This document shows positions 28,478 through 36,608 of a stretch of 64,000 bases of DNA, piece by piece. The notes under the pieces were generated by a model. The model was not told the origin of the DNA. It did not search any database and saw nothing but the letters and a program-made list of their open reading frames with translations. The number at the start of each line of letters is the position of its first letter. Within the stretch, counting starts at the first letter, position 1. The position numbers and the translations under genes were made by a program. Source of the stretch: Bacteroidota bacterium (lineage in GTDB: Bacteria; Bacteroidota; Bacteroidia; Sphingobacteriales; Sphingobacteriaceae); assembly GCA_013288685.1 (NCBI GenBank), contig JABDBM010000003.1:28323-92322 (forward strand). The letters run 5' to 3'.

Positions 28478-28978
28478 ATGAAAGATGGACTTCAGAATGT
28501 TTTGCTGGCGGTCTGCAGGTTGCTCGAAAAGTATGAAGTTCAATATATGCTGATTGGAGGAACGGCGGTAGCACTTAATGGCTATTATAGACATTCGATT
28601 AATAATGCCGGGGACCTGACTGATAAACCTGACATTGACATTTGGTATAACCCAACTTATGAAAACTACTTTAACTTTTTGAAAGTTATAGAAGAGCTGG
28701 GGCAGAACATTACTGCATTCAAAACCGAAGAAAATCCAGATCCACGTAAGTCATTTTTTAAATTAGACTTTGACAGCTTTACGTTAGATGCTCTTCCCAA
28801 AATTAAGGCCGATATCAAATTCGCCGTCGCTAACCAACGAAAAGAAACAGTGGAATTTGGGGCAATTAAAATTCACTTCATGAATTATCATGATTTAATT
28901 GAAGATAAAAAAGCTGTCGGCCGAAAGAAAGACTTAGAAGACATAACGCAATTAAGAAAAATTAGAGGCACAGAATAG
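28478..28978 (+). CDS. Nucleotidyltransferase-fold protein (AbiEii/DUF6036-like)
   Basis: This 166-residue protein has a nucleotidyltransferase fold. The N-terminal helix is followed by YMLIGGTAVALNGYYRHS (the GG/S strand-turn), then the metal-binding pair in KPDIDIWYNP. A third acidic residue is likely in the KADIKFAV strand. The C-terminus HDLIEDKKAVGRKKDLEDIT matches the end of minimal MNT or AbiEii-type proteins. Such enzymes often act as toxins or antitoxin modifiers. A 54-residue gene directly precedes it. Confidence 0.75.
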   Translation: MKDGLQNVLLAVCRLLEKYEVQYMLIGGTAVALNGYYRHSINNAGDLTDKPDIDIWYNPTYENYFNFLKVIEELGQNITAFKTEENPDPRKSFFKLDFDSFTLDALPKIKADIKFAVANQRKETVEFGAIKIHFMNYHDLIEDKKAVGRKKDLEDITQLRKIRGTE

Positions 28979-28996
28979 TATCCCCGCCGCTCCTAC

Positions 28997-29132
28997 CCGC
29001 CGGATTATTTATATAGTTTGCAATAGATTATTACACTGATCAGAAAGATTTGCTGCCCATTTTTGCGTTAAGTTGAAAGCTTAAGACATTTTAGCACTAA
29101 GTTGCGCTGCGCTAAACTTAGACCAGATTGGG
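28997..29132. repeat. 136-bp direct repeat, copy 1
   Basis: It is nearly identical to 30071-30206, offset 1074 bases in the same orientation. It begins CCGCCGGATTATTTATATAG and ends near CAGATTGGG. It contains TTAAGACATTTTA and the small palindrome AAGTTGCGCTGCGC. It lies right after the nucleotidyltransferase stop. Confidence 0.8.
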
Positions 29133-29278
29133 AATGCTGCAAAAAAAGGCAAAAGGGTGATATGGATACAGTATATCAATACACAAGCCGGATTTATTGA
29201 CTTAAAAACAGGCGCCTTCCATTTTATGTGGCAAGAATAATCCCTCTCCTCGCCGCCGCAAGCCGGGAGGACTTTTTG

Positions 29279-29824
29279 TTAATTGAAATCCATTGTATTG
29301 ATTTCTGCCTCTATTACCTTGACATCCTGAAAATGCCTGAATATTGCATAGCCTAATATGCTCAAAAGTAAAATGAACATTGCGGCAGTAAATTTTTCTC
29401 CGAACAGTGAAAAACCCAATGCCGACAGGCCTAAAAATAAACCGATTAATAATACTTTTGATGGCCCGCAAACTCTTCTTAGGGACTGGTTGCTTAAATA
29501 ATATTTGTCTGTAGAATGGTTGATTACTGCGATATAGGGACCGGATGCCCTGTTTTCGCGTACTGCAGCAATTACGGATACCGAGTTGCTTTCGCGGATA
29601 GCCAAATTGAAGTCGCTTAATTGGAACGAATGTTCATTTCCTTTTCGATCCTGAAGAAAAAACTCGTCGTGAATGATGGTGGTTGAAGTAGCGTACCCGC
29701 CTCCGGAGCTGCTTAACACGCCGCCGCCGCTCACCTGTATTTCGGGGTATTTAAGACTGCTTAACACCGTTCCTGTAATAACATGAAGCTTATATGTTTT
29801 GCCACTTAAATTTACTGTTTGCAT
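29279..29824 (-). CDS. Membrane-anchored protein of unknown function between direct repeats
   Basis: This 181-residue protein is mostly cytosolic: an N-terminal beta-rich domain of about 110 residues (GGGVLSSSGGGYATSTTIIH, DEFFLQDRKGNEHSFQLSD) followed by two adjacent membrane helices (VLLIGLFLGLSALGFSLF and AAMFILLLSILGYAIF) and a short tail. There is no signal peptide. The glycine/serine-rich loop and the DRKGNEH turn are the only distinctive points and the family is not recognised. The gene lies between two 136-bp direct repeats, so it could have been acquired or could be lost by recombination between them. Confidence 0.65.
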   Translation of the reverse strand: MQTVNLSGKTYKLHVITGTVLSSLKYPEIQVSGGGVLSSSGGGYATSTTIIHDEFFLQDRKGNEHSFQLSDFNLAIRESNSVSVIAAVRENRASGPYIAVINHSTDKYYLSNQSLRRVCGPSKVLLIGLFLGLSALGFSLFGEKFTAAMFILLLSILGYAIFRHFQDVKVIEAEINTMDFN

Positions 29825-30070
29825 GTTGGTTTGGTTTTAGCATGCCTAAACAACAACGATGTTTCGGACTGTTACGGAATCTTGTTGATGTTTAAGAAAT
29901 CAAATGTACATTTTTTTTTATCAGATTTTACAGCTAAGGTATTACTACCAGGAGCTGTGCAAACGCTGTACAGACAGGTTTCTGCACGCGCAAAATTGCC
30001 GGCTATTGAAATGTTTTACCAACGACCGAACTGCCACAACAATCCGGTTGAGTGCGGTGCGGAGGCGTAT

Positions 30071-30206
30071 CCGCCGGATTATTTATATAGTTTGCAATAG
30101 ATTATTACACTGATCAGAAAGATTTGCTGCCCATTTTTGCGTTAAGCTGAAAGCTTAAGACATTTTATGACTAAGTTGCGCTGCGCTAAACTTAGTCCAG
30201 ATTGGG
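30071..30206. repeat. 136-bp direct repeat, copy 2
   Basis: This is the second copy of the repeat at 28997-29132. It sits in a 688-base stretch without a convincing gene (29825-30512), which also holds the left hairpin repeat of the PIN/SMC cassette. Confidence 0.8.
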
Positions 30207-30264
30207 GTTCGTTTTAAATTAAACTACAAACTTTTCGCGTTCATTTTGATCGTTCGCCTTTCCA

Positions 30265-30323
30265 ATCGTGAGCGTGGGTGCTCACAACGGTATGCGTCTG
30301 AGCGGGGACGCTTAGACGGGCGG
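30265..30323 (+). repeat. Left 59-bp double-hairpin repeat of the PIN/SMC cassette
   Basis: Two hairpins are visible: GTGAGCGTGGGTGCTCAC, and GTCTGAGCG-GGGA-CGCTTAGAC. The reverse complement of 34208-34266 aligns to it over the full 59 bases with identical ends (ATCGTGAGCGTGG and GGGCGG). Differences inside the second stem are paired so that base pairing is kept. Confidence 0.7.
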
Positions 30324-30512
30324 ATGTTGTGGTAACGTAAAATGTGGCATATTCCGCCAATACGTAGAAGGATTTATTTCGGCGGGACGCTTAAATTCTT
30401 AGGTTCCGAGTGCACGAACTTGGACCGGTCGGGAATTGATCAAACTTATGACTTCCTAAACTAATTTTAGGCGTAATGGTTATTTTTTATTTAGCTTTAC
30501 GAACCAAACTTT

Positions 30513-31367
30513 ATGAAGAAAATTATCCTCGACACTAATATCATCATTAAATATCCGAAACTGCTAGGGATCAAAATACCTGAAACTGTTTTGGTCATTA
30601 CCACTGCTGTTATGGAGGAATTGGTATTAAAAACCAAGTTCAATGACGAACTAAGTGAGTTGATCGATCAGGCAAATCGGGCCGGTAACGTAGAAATTGT
30701 GGGTAGCAACGCTCCCGACATTCGCGCATATGAGTCGATGGTTCCGACATTTGGCCTAGCCGGCGCAGACCAAAATCTGCTTGCAACCGCTTTATATTAT
30801 CGGGGCTTAGGTGTCAACGTTTCTCTCTCATCTAATGATAAGTATATTCAGATACATGCAAACACATTCAATTTTCCGCTCGTCGACGATCAACATATTC
30901 AAGAACTGGTCAAGGCCGGAGAAAAAGTTAGCGGTAGCACCGATCTCGGCAAGAAAATCGAATCGTTCGAATCAAGGGCAATAAAACGTTTCGTCCGACA
31001 ATTCATCGTACCTGTTTCCATTGGATTCATAGCGAAGTTTTTATCTGAATACGGAGAGCGGCTTTATGACACGATAAACATCTGGGGAACTATCGCCTTT
31101 TTCGTCCTTATCGGGATAGCGCTTTTTGTTGTCCGGGAAAAATGGCGGCTTGGGTACGGTTTGACGGAATTCTTTTTTGGTGTTTTTTCGATCATTTTTC
31201 TTTTTTGGCCAGCTTTTGATTACCACAAAGTGAAAGAGTTGGACATTGATATTAAGCTTGTCGCGGGCTTGTACGTTATGGTCCGAGGACAAGACAACAT
31301 AGTTAGAGCTTTAAAGGGGACTAAACCAGGTGTGTTCTTGGCAGAAAGACTCAAGATCGGCTTATAA
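30513..31367 (+). CDS. PIN-domain ribonuclease with C-terminal membrane helices
   Basis: This 284-residue protein has a PIN nuclease domain at about 3-130 with the expected acidic residues: D7 in ILDTNI, E35/E36 in VMEEL, D86 in GADQNLLATAL and D109 in SSNDKYI. It is followed by a helical linker and two or three membrane helices at about 165-240 (TIAFFVLIGIALFVV, FFFGVFSIIFLFWPAF), then a cytoplasmic tail. PIN domains cut RNA and usually act as toxins. Membrane attachment is unusual. No antitoxin overlaps it. It lies upstream of the small gene and SMC-like ATPase on the same strand, inside the same inverted repeats. Confidence 0.8.
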   Translation: MKKIILDTNIIIKYPKLLGIKIPETVLVITTAVMEELVLKTKFNDELSELIDQANRAGNVEIVGSNAPDIRAYESMVPTFGLAGADQNLLATALYYRGLGVNVSLSSNDKYIQIHANTFNFPLVDDQHIQELVKAGEKVSGSTDLGKKIESFESRAIKRFVRQFIVPVSIGFIAKFLSEYGERLYDTINIWGTIAFFVLIGIALFVVREKWRLGYGLTEFFFGVFSIIFLFWPAFDYHKVKELDIDIKLVAGLYVMVRGQDNIVRALKGTKPGVFLAERLKIGL

Positions 31368-31470
31368 TTATATCGTAATTCCCCAATCCGAGCCTGTCGC
31401 CTGAACTATCGGGAGTCTATCATCTTATCAATAAGGGGAACATTGCCAAGATTAAGGTAATTGTCTTTAT

Positions 31471-31478
31471 TATCTTTG
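31471..31478 (+). promoter_or_regulatory. Promoter-like TATCTTTG box before the small gene/ATPase pair
   Basis: TATCTTTG fits TAnnTTTG and lies 43 bases before the ATG at 31522, in the 154-base gap after the PIN gene. The ATPase pair may therefore be transcribed separately from the PIN gene. Confidence 0.35.
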
Positions 31479-31521
31479 TTGATTCACAAAACGTTTACGT
31501 AGATTTATATTTTATAATGAA

Positions 31522-31713
31522 ATGATCACCGACCAATCTAAACCTGAATCAACTGACGTACCTCAGACCATTTTTCAGCAGTTTATTCAAGACCTGCGCA
31601 AAACCGAAACTCCGCCGTCAATTGTTAACGAATTGGAAAAGCTAATCGCCAGCGGAAATCCGATTACTGACATAATTCTAAGGGCTGCTTTAACGAAGAA
31701 TATTGAAATATGA
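31522..31713 (+). CDS. 63-residue protein translationally coupled to the SMC-like ATPase
   Basis: A small acidic protein is predicted to be helical, with core PPSIVNELEKLIASGNPITD. Its stop overlaps the ATPase start in ATGA (31710-31713), so translation is coupled. In ABC three-component defence systems a small middle component is encoded just before the ABC/SMC-like ATPase. This gene has that place and size, but no sequence family is recognised. No membrane or signal segment is present. Confidence 0.7.
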   Translation: MITDQSKPESTDVPQTIFQQFIQDLRKTETPPSIVNELEKLIASGNPITDIILRAALTKNIEI

Positions 31714-34163
31714 TCACCGTTAAGAAATTGGAGGTGTTTGAGTTTCGAGGTATTCGGCATCTTGAACTTGATTTCAAAGGAAAGAACTTTGCGATTTGCG
31801 GTAAAAATGGGACTGGTAAAAGTGGAATCGTCGATGCGCTCGAATTCGGGTTGACTGGTAACATATCCCGGCTTTCAGGTAGCGGCACTGGCGGTATCTC
31901 CATTAAAGATCACGCACCGCACGTTGACAGCCGCACAAGTCCAGCAAACGCCAAAGTCATATTAACAGTTTTTATCCCTTCGCTTAATAAAGAGGCGACC
32001 ATAGAACGTTCCGTCAGTGATATACAGAATCCTGTTATTAAACCCGCCTCGAAAGAAGTTATTGGAATGTTCGCGGAGGTTGCCAATCATTCGGAGTTCA
32101 CTTTATCCAGAAGACAGCTTATTAAATACGTAATTTCCACCCCTGGTGCAAGGGCTGAAGAAGTACAATCGTTGCTTAAACTGGATAAAGTCGAGACTTT
32201 GCGCCAACAGCTTCAAAGAATAGCAAATGCTCATAAAAAGGACGTAAATCCGCTCAAAACGCAGAAAGATGAGGCTGCGAAAAATCTCACTGTTGCATTA
32301 GGCGTAGCCGAGCTGAATCCGGAAAAGGTTTTGGCTGCTGTTAATGAAAAGCGTGATATTCTTGGACTACCCAAGATTATTGAATTGATGTCGACGACCA
32401 ACCTCAGTGACGGGATGACCGTAGTAACAGAGAAAGCCAGTACAATATCCAAGCCCCATGCGCTTTTTGAAATGGAGACACTGGATCAGGCACTGAAAGC
32501 ATACCATAAATTGAGCAAAGATGAGACGTTGTCCGCCTTTATCACGAAAATAGATGCATTAAGCAAAGATCCGGCATTATTGACAGGGTTAAGCCGGGAA
32601 GGGTTTTTACGAACGGCTATGACAATAGTCGACGATGACTTTTGTCCTGTCTGTGACAGTGAGCTGGGACTGGAGGAAATCAAAACAGTTATCCAAAATA
32701 AACTTAATATTTTCGAAGAGGTTTCCGAAAGACGGAAAGGTTTGGAAGCTGAATTAACCCCATACACCCAAAAGATAAGAGATCTGATAGCTGCGATCCA
32801 AGTAGTAAAGGATTATGGTAAGTCATTAAAGCCAGTGATTAACACTAAACAATTTGATGATCTTATAGTGGCGCTTCAAACCAGTATGTTCCGCCTCAAC
32901 TCATTTCTGCCAATATCGGAGTTGCTTGAGGCATTAAATGGCTATGGGGAATATCCCCGAAACATTGATCTTCTCGCAGCAGATTTGTTAAGAGGGATAC
33001 AGAGAATACCCGAGCCAACTCAGCAAGATGCGGCACGCACGTATCTTATTATCGCCCAGGAAAGAATGGTCCATTACAGGGAGACGGCGTCAAAACACCG
33101 ACAAGCTGAAGAACAGGCAAAGGTCAGTATTGGCGTATTCGAAACCTATGCTAAGGTGGCGACATCAACTTTGGAAGGCTTATATAAGGATGTAGAAAGT
33201 AATTTTGTAGAATTATATCGCTTCATCAACAATGATGATGAAGCGGAATTCACAGCGCAATTGACCCCGTCAATGGGCAAGCTCGGGTTTGATGTTGATT
33301 TTTACGGCCGGGGGTATTTTCCGCCCGGTGCGTATCATAGCGAAGGCCATCAGGATGGCATGGGGCTTTGCTTGTATCTAGCCCTGATGAAACATATATT
33401 AAGGGACAACTTTACTTTTTCCGTTTTGGACGACGTACTAATGTCAGTGGATAGCGGACATCGGCGGGAGGTTTGCAAATTGCTGAAAGAGAAATTTCCT
33501 AATACCCAGTTTATCATTACCACACATGACCAAGTTTGGCTGAAGCATATGGCTACAGCCGGTCTCATTCAAGGCAAATCCTCTATTTTGTTCCGTAAAT
33601 GGAGTGTCGATAGCGGTCCAAACCAGTGGAATGACCAAGACGTTTGGAGCGAAATTTGGGTCCACATAAAAATGAATGATGTGCGCAGCGCGGCTGCCTT
33701 GTTGCGCCACTATCTTGAATATTTGTCAGGCGAGATTTGCCACAATCTTCGCGCAAGGGTTGAATTCCGTGCAGACGCACAATATAGCTTGGGTGATCTA
33801 CTGCCTCAAGCAACCGCTCAATTTAGTAAGCTACTGAGTGACGCAGAGAAATCGGCCCGTTCCTGGGGAAAAACCGATGAGGCGGATCAGGTCGCAGCAA
33901 GGCTATCTAAATTCAGAAGCTTAGTAACACGATCAAATATTGAACAGTGGCAGATCAATCCAAGTGTGCATTATACCGAGTGGCCAAACTTGGAGGGTAC
34001 TGATTTTGTACCTGTTTATAATGCTTTTAAGGAACTCACCGAAGCGCTTTCATGCCCTGTCTTGGATTGTAGCTCATTATATTACTTAGTTTTGGAAAAA
34101 AACAGTCCATCTGTATTGCGTTGTTCATGCGGCACCACCAGTTTAAATCTTGTAAAGAAATGA
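31710..34163 (+). CDS. SMC/Rad50-like ABC ATPase
   Basis: This 817-residue ATPase has its Walker A at 31-38 (GKNGTGKS) in the RecF/Rad50 context FAICGKNGTGKSGIVDALEF. Coiled coils of about 170-300 and 320-490 flank a zinc-hook CPVC (C312, C315). The degenerate ABC signature SEGHQDGMGLCLYLAL is near 545, Walker B (FSVLDDVLMSVDSG) near 570 and the H-loop in TTHDQVW near 608. A C-terminal helical region of about 180 residues ends in a cysteine cluster (CPVLDC.., CSCG) that may bind zinc. The layout matches DNA-sensing ATPases of Lamassu and ABC-3C systems. It is coupled to the 63-residue gene and downstream of a PIN gene. Confidence 0.85.
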   Translation: MITVKKLEVFEFRGIRHLELDFKGKNFAICGKNGTGKSGIVDALEFGLTGNISRLSGSGTGGISIKDHAPHVDSRTSPANAKVILTVFIPSLNKEATIERSVSDIQNPVIKPASKEVIGMFAEVANHSEFTLSRRQLIKYVISTPGARAEEVQSLLKLDKVETLRQQLQRIANAHKKDVNPLKTQKDEAAKNLTVALGVAELNPEKVLAAVNEKRDILGLPKIIELMSTTNLSDGMTVVTEKASTISKPHALFEMETLDQALKAYHKLSKDETLSAFITKIDALSKDPALLTGLSREGFLRTAMTIVDDDFCPVCDSELGLEEIKTVIQNKLNIFEEVSERRKGLEAELTPYTQKIRDLIAAIQVVKDYGKSLKPVINTKQFDDLIVALQTSMFRLNSFLPISELLEALNGYGEYPRNIDLLAADLLRGIQRIPEPTQQDAARTYLIIAQERMVHYRETASKHRQAEEQAKVSIGVFETYAKVATSTLEGLYKDVESNFVELYRFINNDDEAEFTAQLTPSMGKLGFDVDFYGRGYFPPGAYHSEGHQDGMGLCLYLALMKHILRDNFTFSVLDDVLMSVDSGHRREVCKLLKEKFPNTQFIITTHDQVWLKHMATAGLIQGKSSILFRKWSVDSGPNQWNDQDVWSEIWVHIKMNDVRSAAALLRHYLEYLSGEICHNLRARVEFRADAQYSLGDLLPQATAQFSKLLSDAEKSARSWGKTDEADQVAARLSKFRSLVTRSNIEQWQINPSVHYTEWPNLEGTDFVPVYNAFKELTEALSCPVLDCSSLYYLVLEKNSPSVLRCSCGTTSLNLVKK

Positions 34164-34207
34164 GTATACGTATAGGGAACTACAATTTTCTTGGCTCAGA
34201 AAATGCC

Positions 34208-34266
34208 CCGCCCAGCCAAGCGGGGACGCTTGGCTGAATGCCGTTTTGAGCGTCCACGCTCACGAT
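34208..34266 (-). repeat. Right 59-bp double-hairpin repeat of the PIN/SMC cassette
   Basis: This is the inverted partner of 30265-30323. Its hairpins are AGCCAAGCG-GGGA-CGCTTGGCT and GAGCG-TCCA-CGCTC. A further half-hairpin GTGTGGACGCTC follows at about 34280. It lies 45 bases after the ATPase stop and may also act as a terminator between the convergent genes. Confidence 0.7.
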
Positions 34267-34343
34267 GCCAAGTGTTTAAGTGTGGACGCTCATATCTTGA
34301 ACAGGCGAAACATCATTCCCGAAAAGAAATTTGCAAACTGCAT

Positions 34344-36053
34344 TTATACCCCGCCATTATCCGCTTCGGCTTCTGATAGATGGTTTGGTTGCCAAATGCT
34401 ATTACTACCTTCCACCGGAATGGAGTTTGCGCGGGGGATTGTCCTTTCTAAATGCTCCGTTATAACCGGCGAAAGCAGTATCTCGATTATTGACGTTTTG
34501 TAGTCCGCATCAGGGTTGGGATTTAGGTGGGTCATTGTTGTTTGTACATCCCGCATCAGCACCTGCGGCAGCAATATATAGGGTGTTACCGTCGTCCTGC
34601 TCGCTGCGGCGAAGCAATTTGCGCCGGGCGTTGTGCTTTGTATATCATCGGTTGGGGTATGCACGGCGATGGTATAGTTAGTTAACCCATTTTGGTCATT
34701 GGTCATTGGGTCATCCGCATATCCTTTTTGGTCATTGGTCATTGGGTCATCCGCATATCCTTTTTGGTCATTGGTCATTGGGTCATCCGCGTAATCTTCA
34801 AATTGGCTAATTTTAAAATCTTCAAATTTGTCCTCATCTGCACATCCACGCATCTGCACATCTGCCCATCCTCCCTCATTTTCAAATTGACTAATTTTCA
34901 AATCTTCAAATCCCTCCTCATCTGCACATCCTCGCATCTGCACATCTGCACATTCGATAAGCCGGTTAACGGTACCCAAGCCTATTCCCAGCTGTTTACT
35001 GATTTCGCGCTGGCTGAGGCCTCCGGCGGTGAGGGCGGCTACTTTTTTGGCGAGTTGCTGCCGGGCGGCGGCGGTGCGGGTTTGGAGGTGATGATGTTCG
35101 GCGCTGTAGCCCTCGAACTTGAAATGTAAAAATGTGCCGGGCTTTTGGATGCGGCACAGGCATACGTTGTCGTCGCCGTAGCGCTGGCGGGTGTTGCGCT
35201 GTTTGATTTGTTTGAGGTAACACAGATGATTGCCGGTGGTGCTTTTGCCGATGGCGAAGGCGCTGTCGGCAAAGTTGATGAGCAGCTTGCTGCCGTGCAG
35301 GTCGTCGGCGCTGATGGGTTGTGTGGGGTTGCGTCGTTTTGGGGTGTGCGCCAGCACCAGGATTGACAGCTTGTGGTCGGTTTTTAGCGTTTTGAGGCTT
35401 TTCATCAGCGAAAGCGCCACCACCGAATTTTCGGTGCCGCCGCGCAGGCAGGTAATGTTATCAATAATAAGCACGGTGGCCTTAGTCATCCGTACTTTAT
35501 ACTCAATGGCCGCAATGAGCAGTGCATTTTCGTCGACATTGGGCGGCGGGTCGGGTATGAAATTGTATTCGGCACGGTAAAAATTATCGGAGAATATATG
35601 GTCATCGTCGCCATTGCTGTACCGTAGTCCGAATTGTGCCCGGGTAAGTTCGAAATCGATATAGAGCACACGGGCGGGCGGCGCCTGGCAGGGAAACGGT
35701 GCAATGCTGCGCCCGCGTGCAATGCTTTCGCCAATCTGTACGGCCAGCACCGACTTGCCGATATTGCTGTCGGCAAACAGCATGCACAGTTCGCCCTGGT
35801 GCCATAGTTCGCCAAACAGCATTTTGGCTTTGGGTTCGCGCCGGGCCAGCTCCATCCAGCGGCTGCCTTTTTCAACCGTAAACAGGCGGTGACTGTCTTC
35901 GGGACTGGGCATTTCCGGTTCGGGGCGTTTTTTTCTTTTAGCCGGACGGTATGGCAGTCCGCGGGTTTCGGCGCGGAGCTGATCGATGTAGGAAGGGCGT
36001 TCAGTGGGTGATGGGGTGGTGGGCATGGTAATGTGTTTGTTTGTTACAGGCAT
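34344..36053 (-). CDS. RepA-like AAA/RecA-fold ATPase with HTH and repetitive C-terminus
   Basis: The ATG at 36053 is used; ATG 36026 is an alternative and the frame extends only five codons further to a GTG. The 569-residue protein has a proline-rich start, then an AAA_25/RecA-type ATPase: Walker A-like FADSNIGKSVLAV (about 93-105) and Walker B VLIIDNITCL. A helix-turn-helix (GGLSQREISKQLGIGLGTVN) lies near 360. This order is typical of RepA-like helicases of mobile elements. The last 180 residues are degenerate repeats (CADVQMRGCADE, then YADDPMTNDQKG three times) encoded by short-word DNA also found between genes. It converges with the SMC-like gene. Confidence 0.8.
   Translation of the reverse strand: MPVTNKHITMPTTPSPTERPSYIDQLRAETRGLPYRPAKRKKRPEPEMPSPEDSHRLFTVEKGSRWMELARREPKAKMLFGELWHQGELCMLFADSNIGKSVLAVQIGESIARGRSIAPFPCQAPPARVLYIDFELTRAQFGLRYSNGDDDHIFSDNFYRAEYNFIPDPPPNVDENALLIAAIEYKVRMTKATVLIIDNITCLRGGTENSVVALSLMKSLKTLKTDHKLSILVLAHTPKRRNPTQPISADDLHGSKLLINFADSAFAIGKSTTGNHLCYLKQIKQRNTRQRYGDDNVCLCRIQKPGTFLHFKFEGYSAEHHHLQTRTAAARQQLAKKVAALTAGGLSQREISKQLGIGLGTVNRLIECADVQMRGCADEEGFEDLKISQFENEGGWADVQMRGCADEDKFEDFKISQFEDYADDPMTNDQKGYADDPMTNDQKGYADDPMTNDQNGLTNYTIAVHTPTDDIQSTTPGANCFAAASRTTVTPYILLPQVLMRDVQTTMTHLNPNPDADYKTSIIEILLSPVITEHLERTIPRANSIPVEGSNSIWQPNHLSEAEADNGGV
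34690..34795. repeat. 36-bp tandem repeat inside the RepA-like gene
   Basis: About three copies of a 36-bp unit containing GGTCATTGGTCATTGGGTC and ATCCGCATATCC are present. The 36-bp length keeps the frame and yields the 12-residue repeat YADDPMTNDQKG. The words resemble non-coding repeats at 39597-39633 and 46182-46276. Confidence 0.85.
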
Positions 36054-36058
36054 GGCGG

Positions 36059-36525
36059 GTTGACTCACCCCCTGTCATCGCTTCGCTCGACATCCCCCTC
36101 TCTACTGCGTAGAGAGGGGGAAAGACCAGGGGGGCCCCATCTTTGCGCAGCAGAGAGGGGTGCCGGCGAAGCACGGCGGGGTGAGTCAACTGGGCCGCGT
36201 GCTTAGACTGCAGGCATTGTTGACCCACCCCCGACCTTCGCTGCGCTTGGCCACCCCTCTCTACCATGTAGAGAGGGGGAAATAAGGAACAAATGTAGCT
36301 TCCCCCTCTTTGCGCAGCAGAGAGGGGTGCCGGCGAAGCACGGCGGGGTGAGTTAACTGGGCCGCGTGCTTAGGCTGCAGGCATTGTTGACTCACCCCCG
36401 ACCTTCGCTGCGCTTGGCCACCCGCTCTCTACGATGTAGAGAGGGGGAAATAAGGAACAAATGTAGCTTCCCCCTCTTTGCGCAGCAGAGAGGGGTGCCG
36501 GCGAAGCACGGCGGGGTGAGTCAAC
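36059..36525. repeat. Three tandem copies of a 132-140 bp palindromic repeat
   Basis: The copies are at 36059-36190, 36219-36357 and 36386-36525, separated by 28-base spacers (TGGGCCGCGTGCTTAG and GCTGCAGGCATT). Each begins GTTGACTCACCCC (one base differs in the second) and ends GGGGTGAGTCAAC or GGGGTGAGTTAAC. Each has a central hairpin CCCTCTCTAC-3 bases-GTAGAGAGGG (one base differs in the third), with a second CTTCCCCCTCTTTGCGCAG section in copies 2 and 3. They fill the 555-base gap before the DUF559 gene. Confidence 0.85.
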
Positions 36526-36608
36526 TGGGCCGCGTGCTTAGAGCGCTACTGAAACGATATTTTTTTGAACACGGATTGTTGCAGCGCATATTTTTTCTAT
36601 TTTTAAGG

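Noticed and set aside
29819-30113. Frames of 93 and 69 codons before the PIN cassette
   Set aside because: Both run into the 136-bp direct repeat, which also occurs downstream of another gene in a different context. No protein features.
30513-34163. Cassette as a restriction-modification or BREX locus
   Set aside because: No methyltransferase, phosphatase, helicase or specificity subunit is present. The ATPase is SMC-like with a zinc hook.
34208-34266. Right hairpin repeat as a simple terminator only
   Set aside because: It lacks a T run and its inverted partner lies upstream of the first gene of the cassette, where a terminator role makes less sense. A terminator role in addition is still possible.
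36059-36525. Tandem repeats that could look like a CRISPR array
   Set aside because: Units are 132-140 bp with 28-base spacers that are themselves nearly identical. CRISPR spacers are unique and repeats are 24-47 bp. No cas gene is nearby.
36366-36608. N-terminal extension of the DUF559 frame
   Set aside because: The codons are repeat DNA (third palindromic copy and its flank). Family members start near MPSIIEFCRELRQ, so the ATG at 36609 is used.
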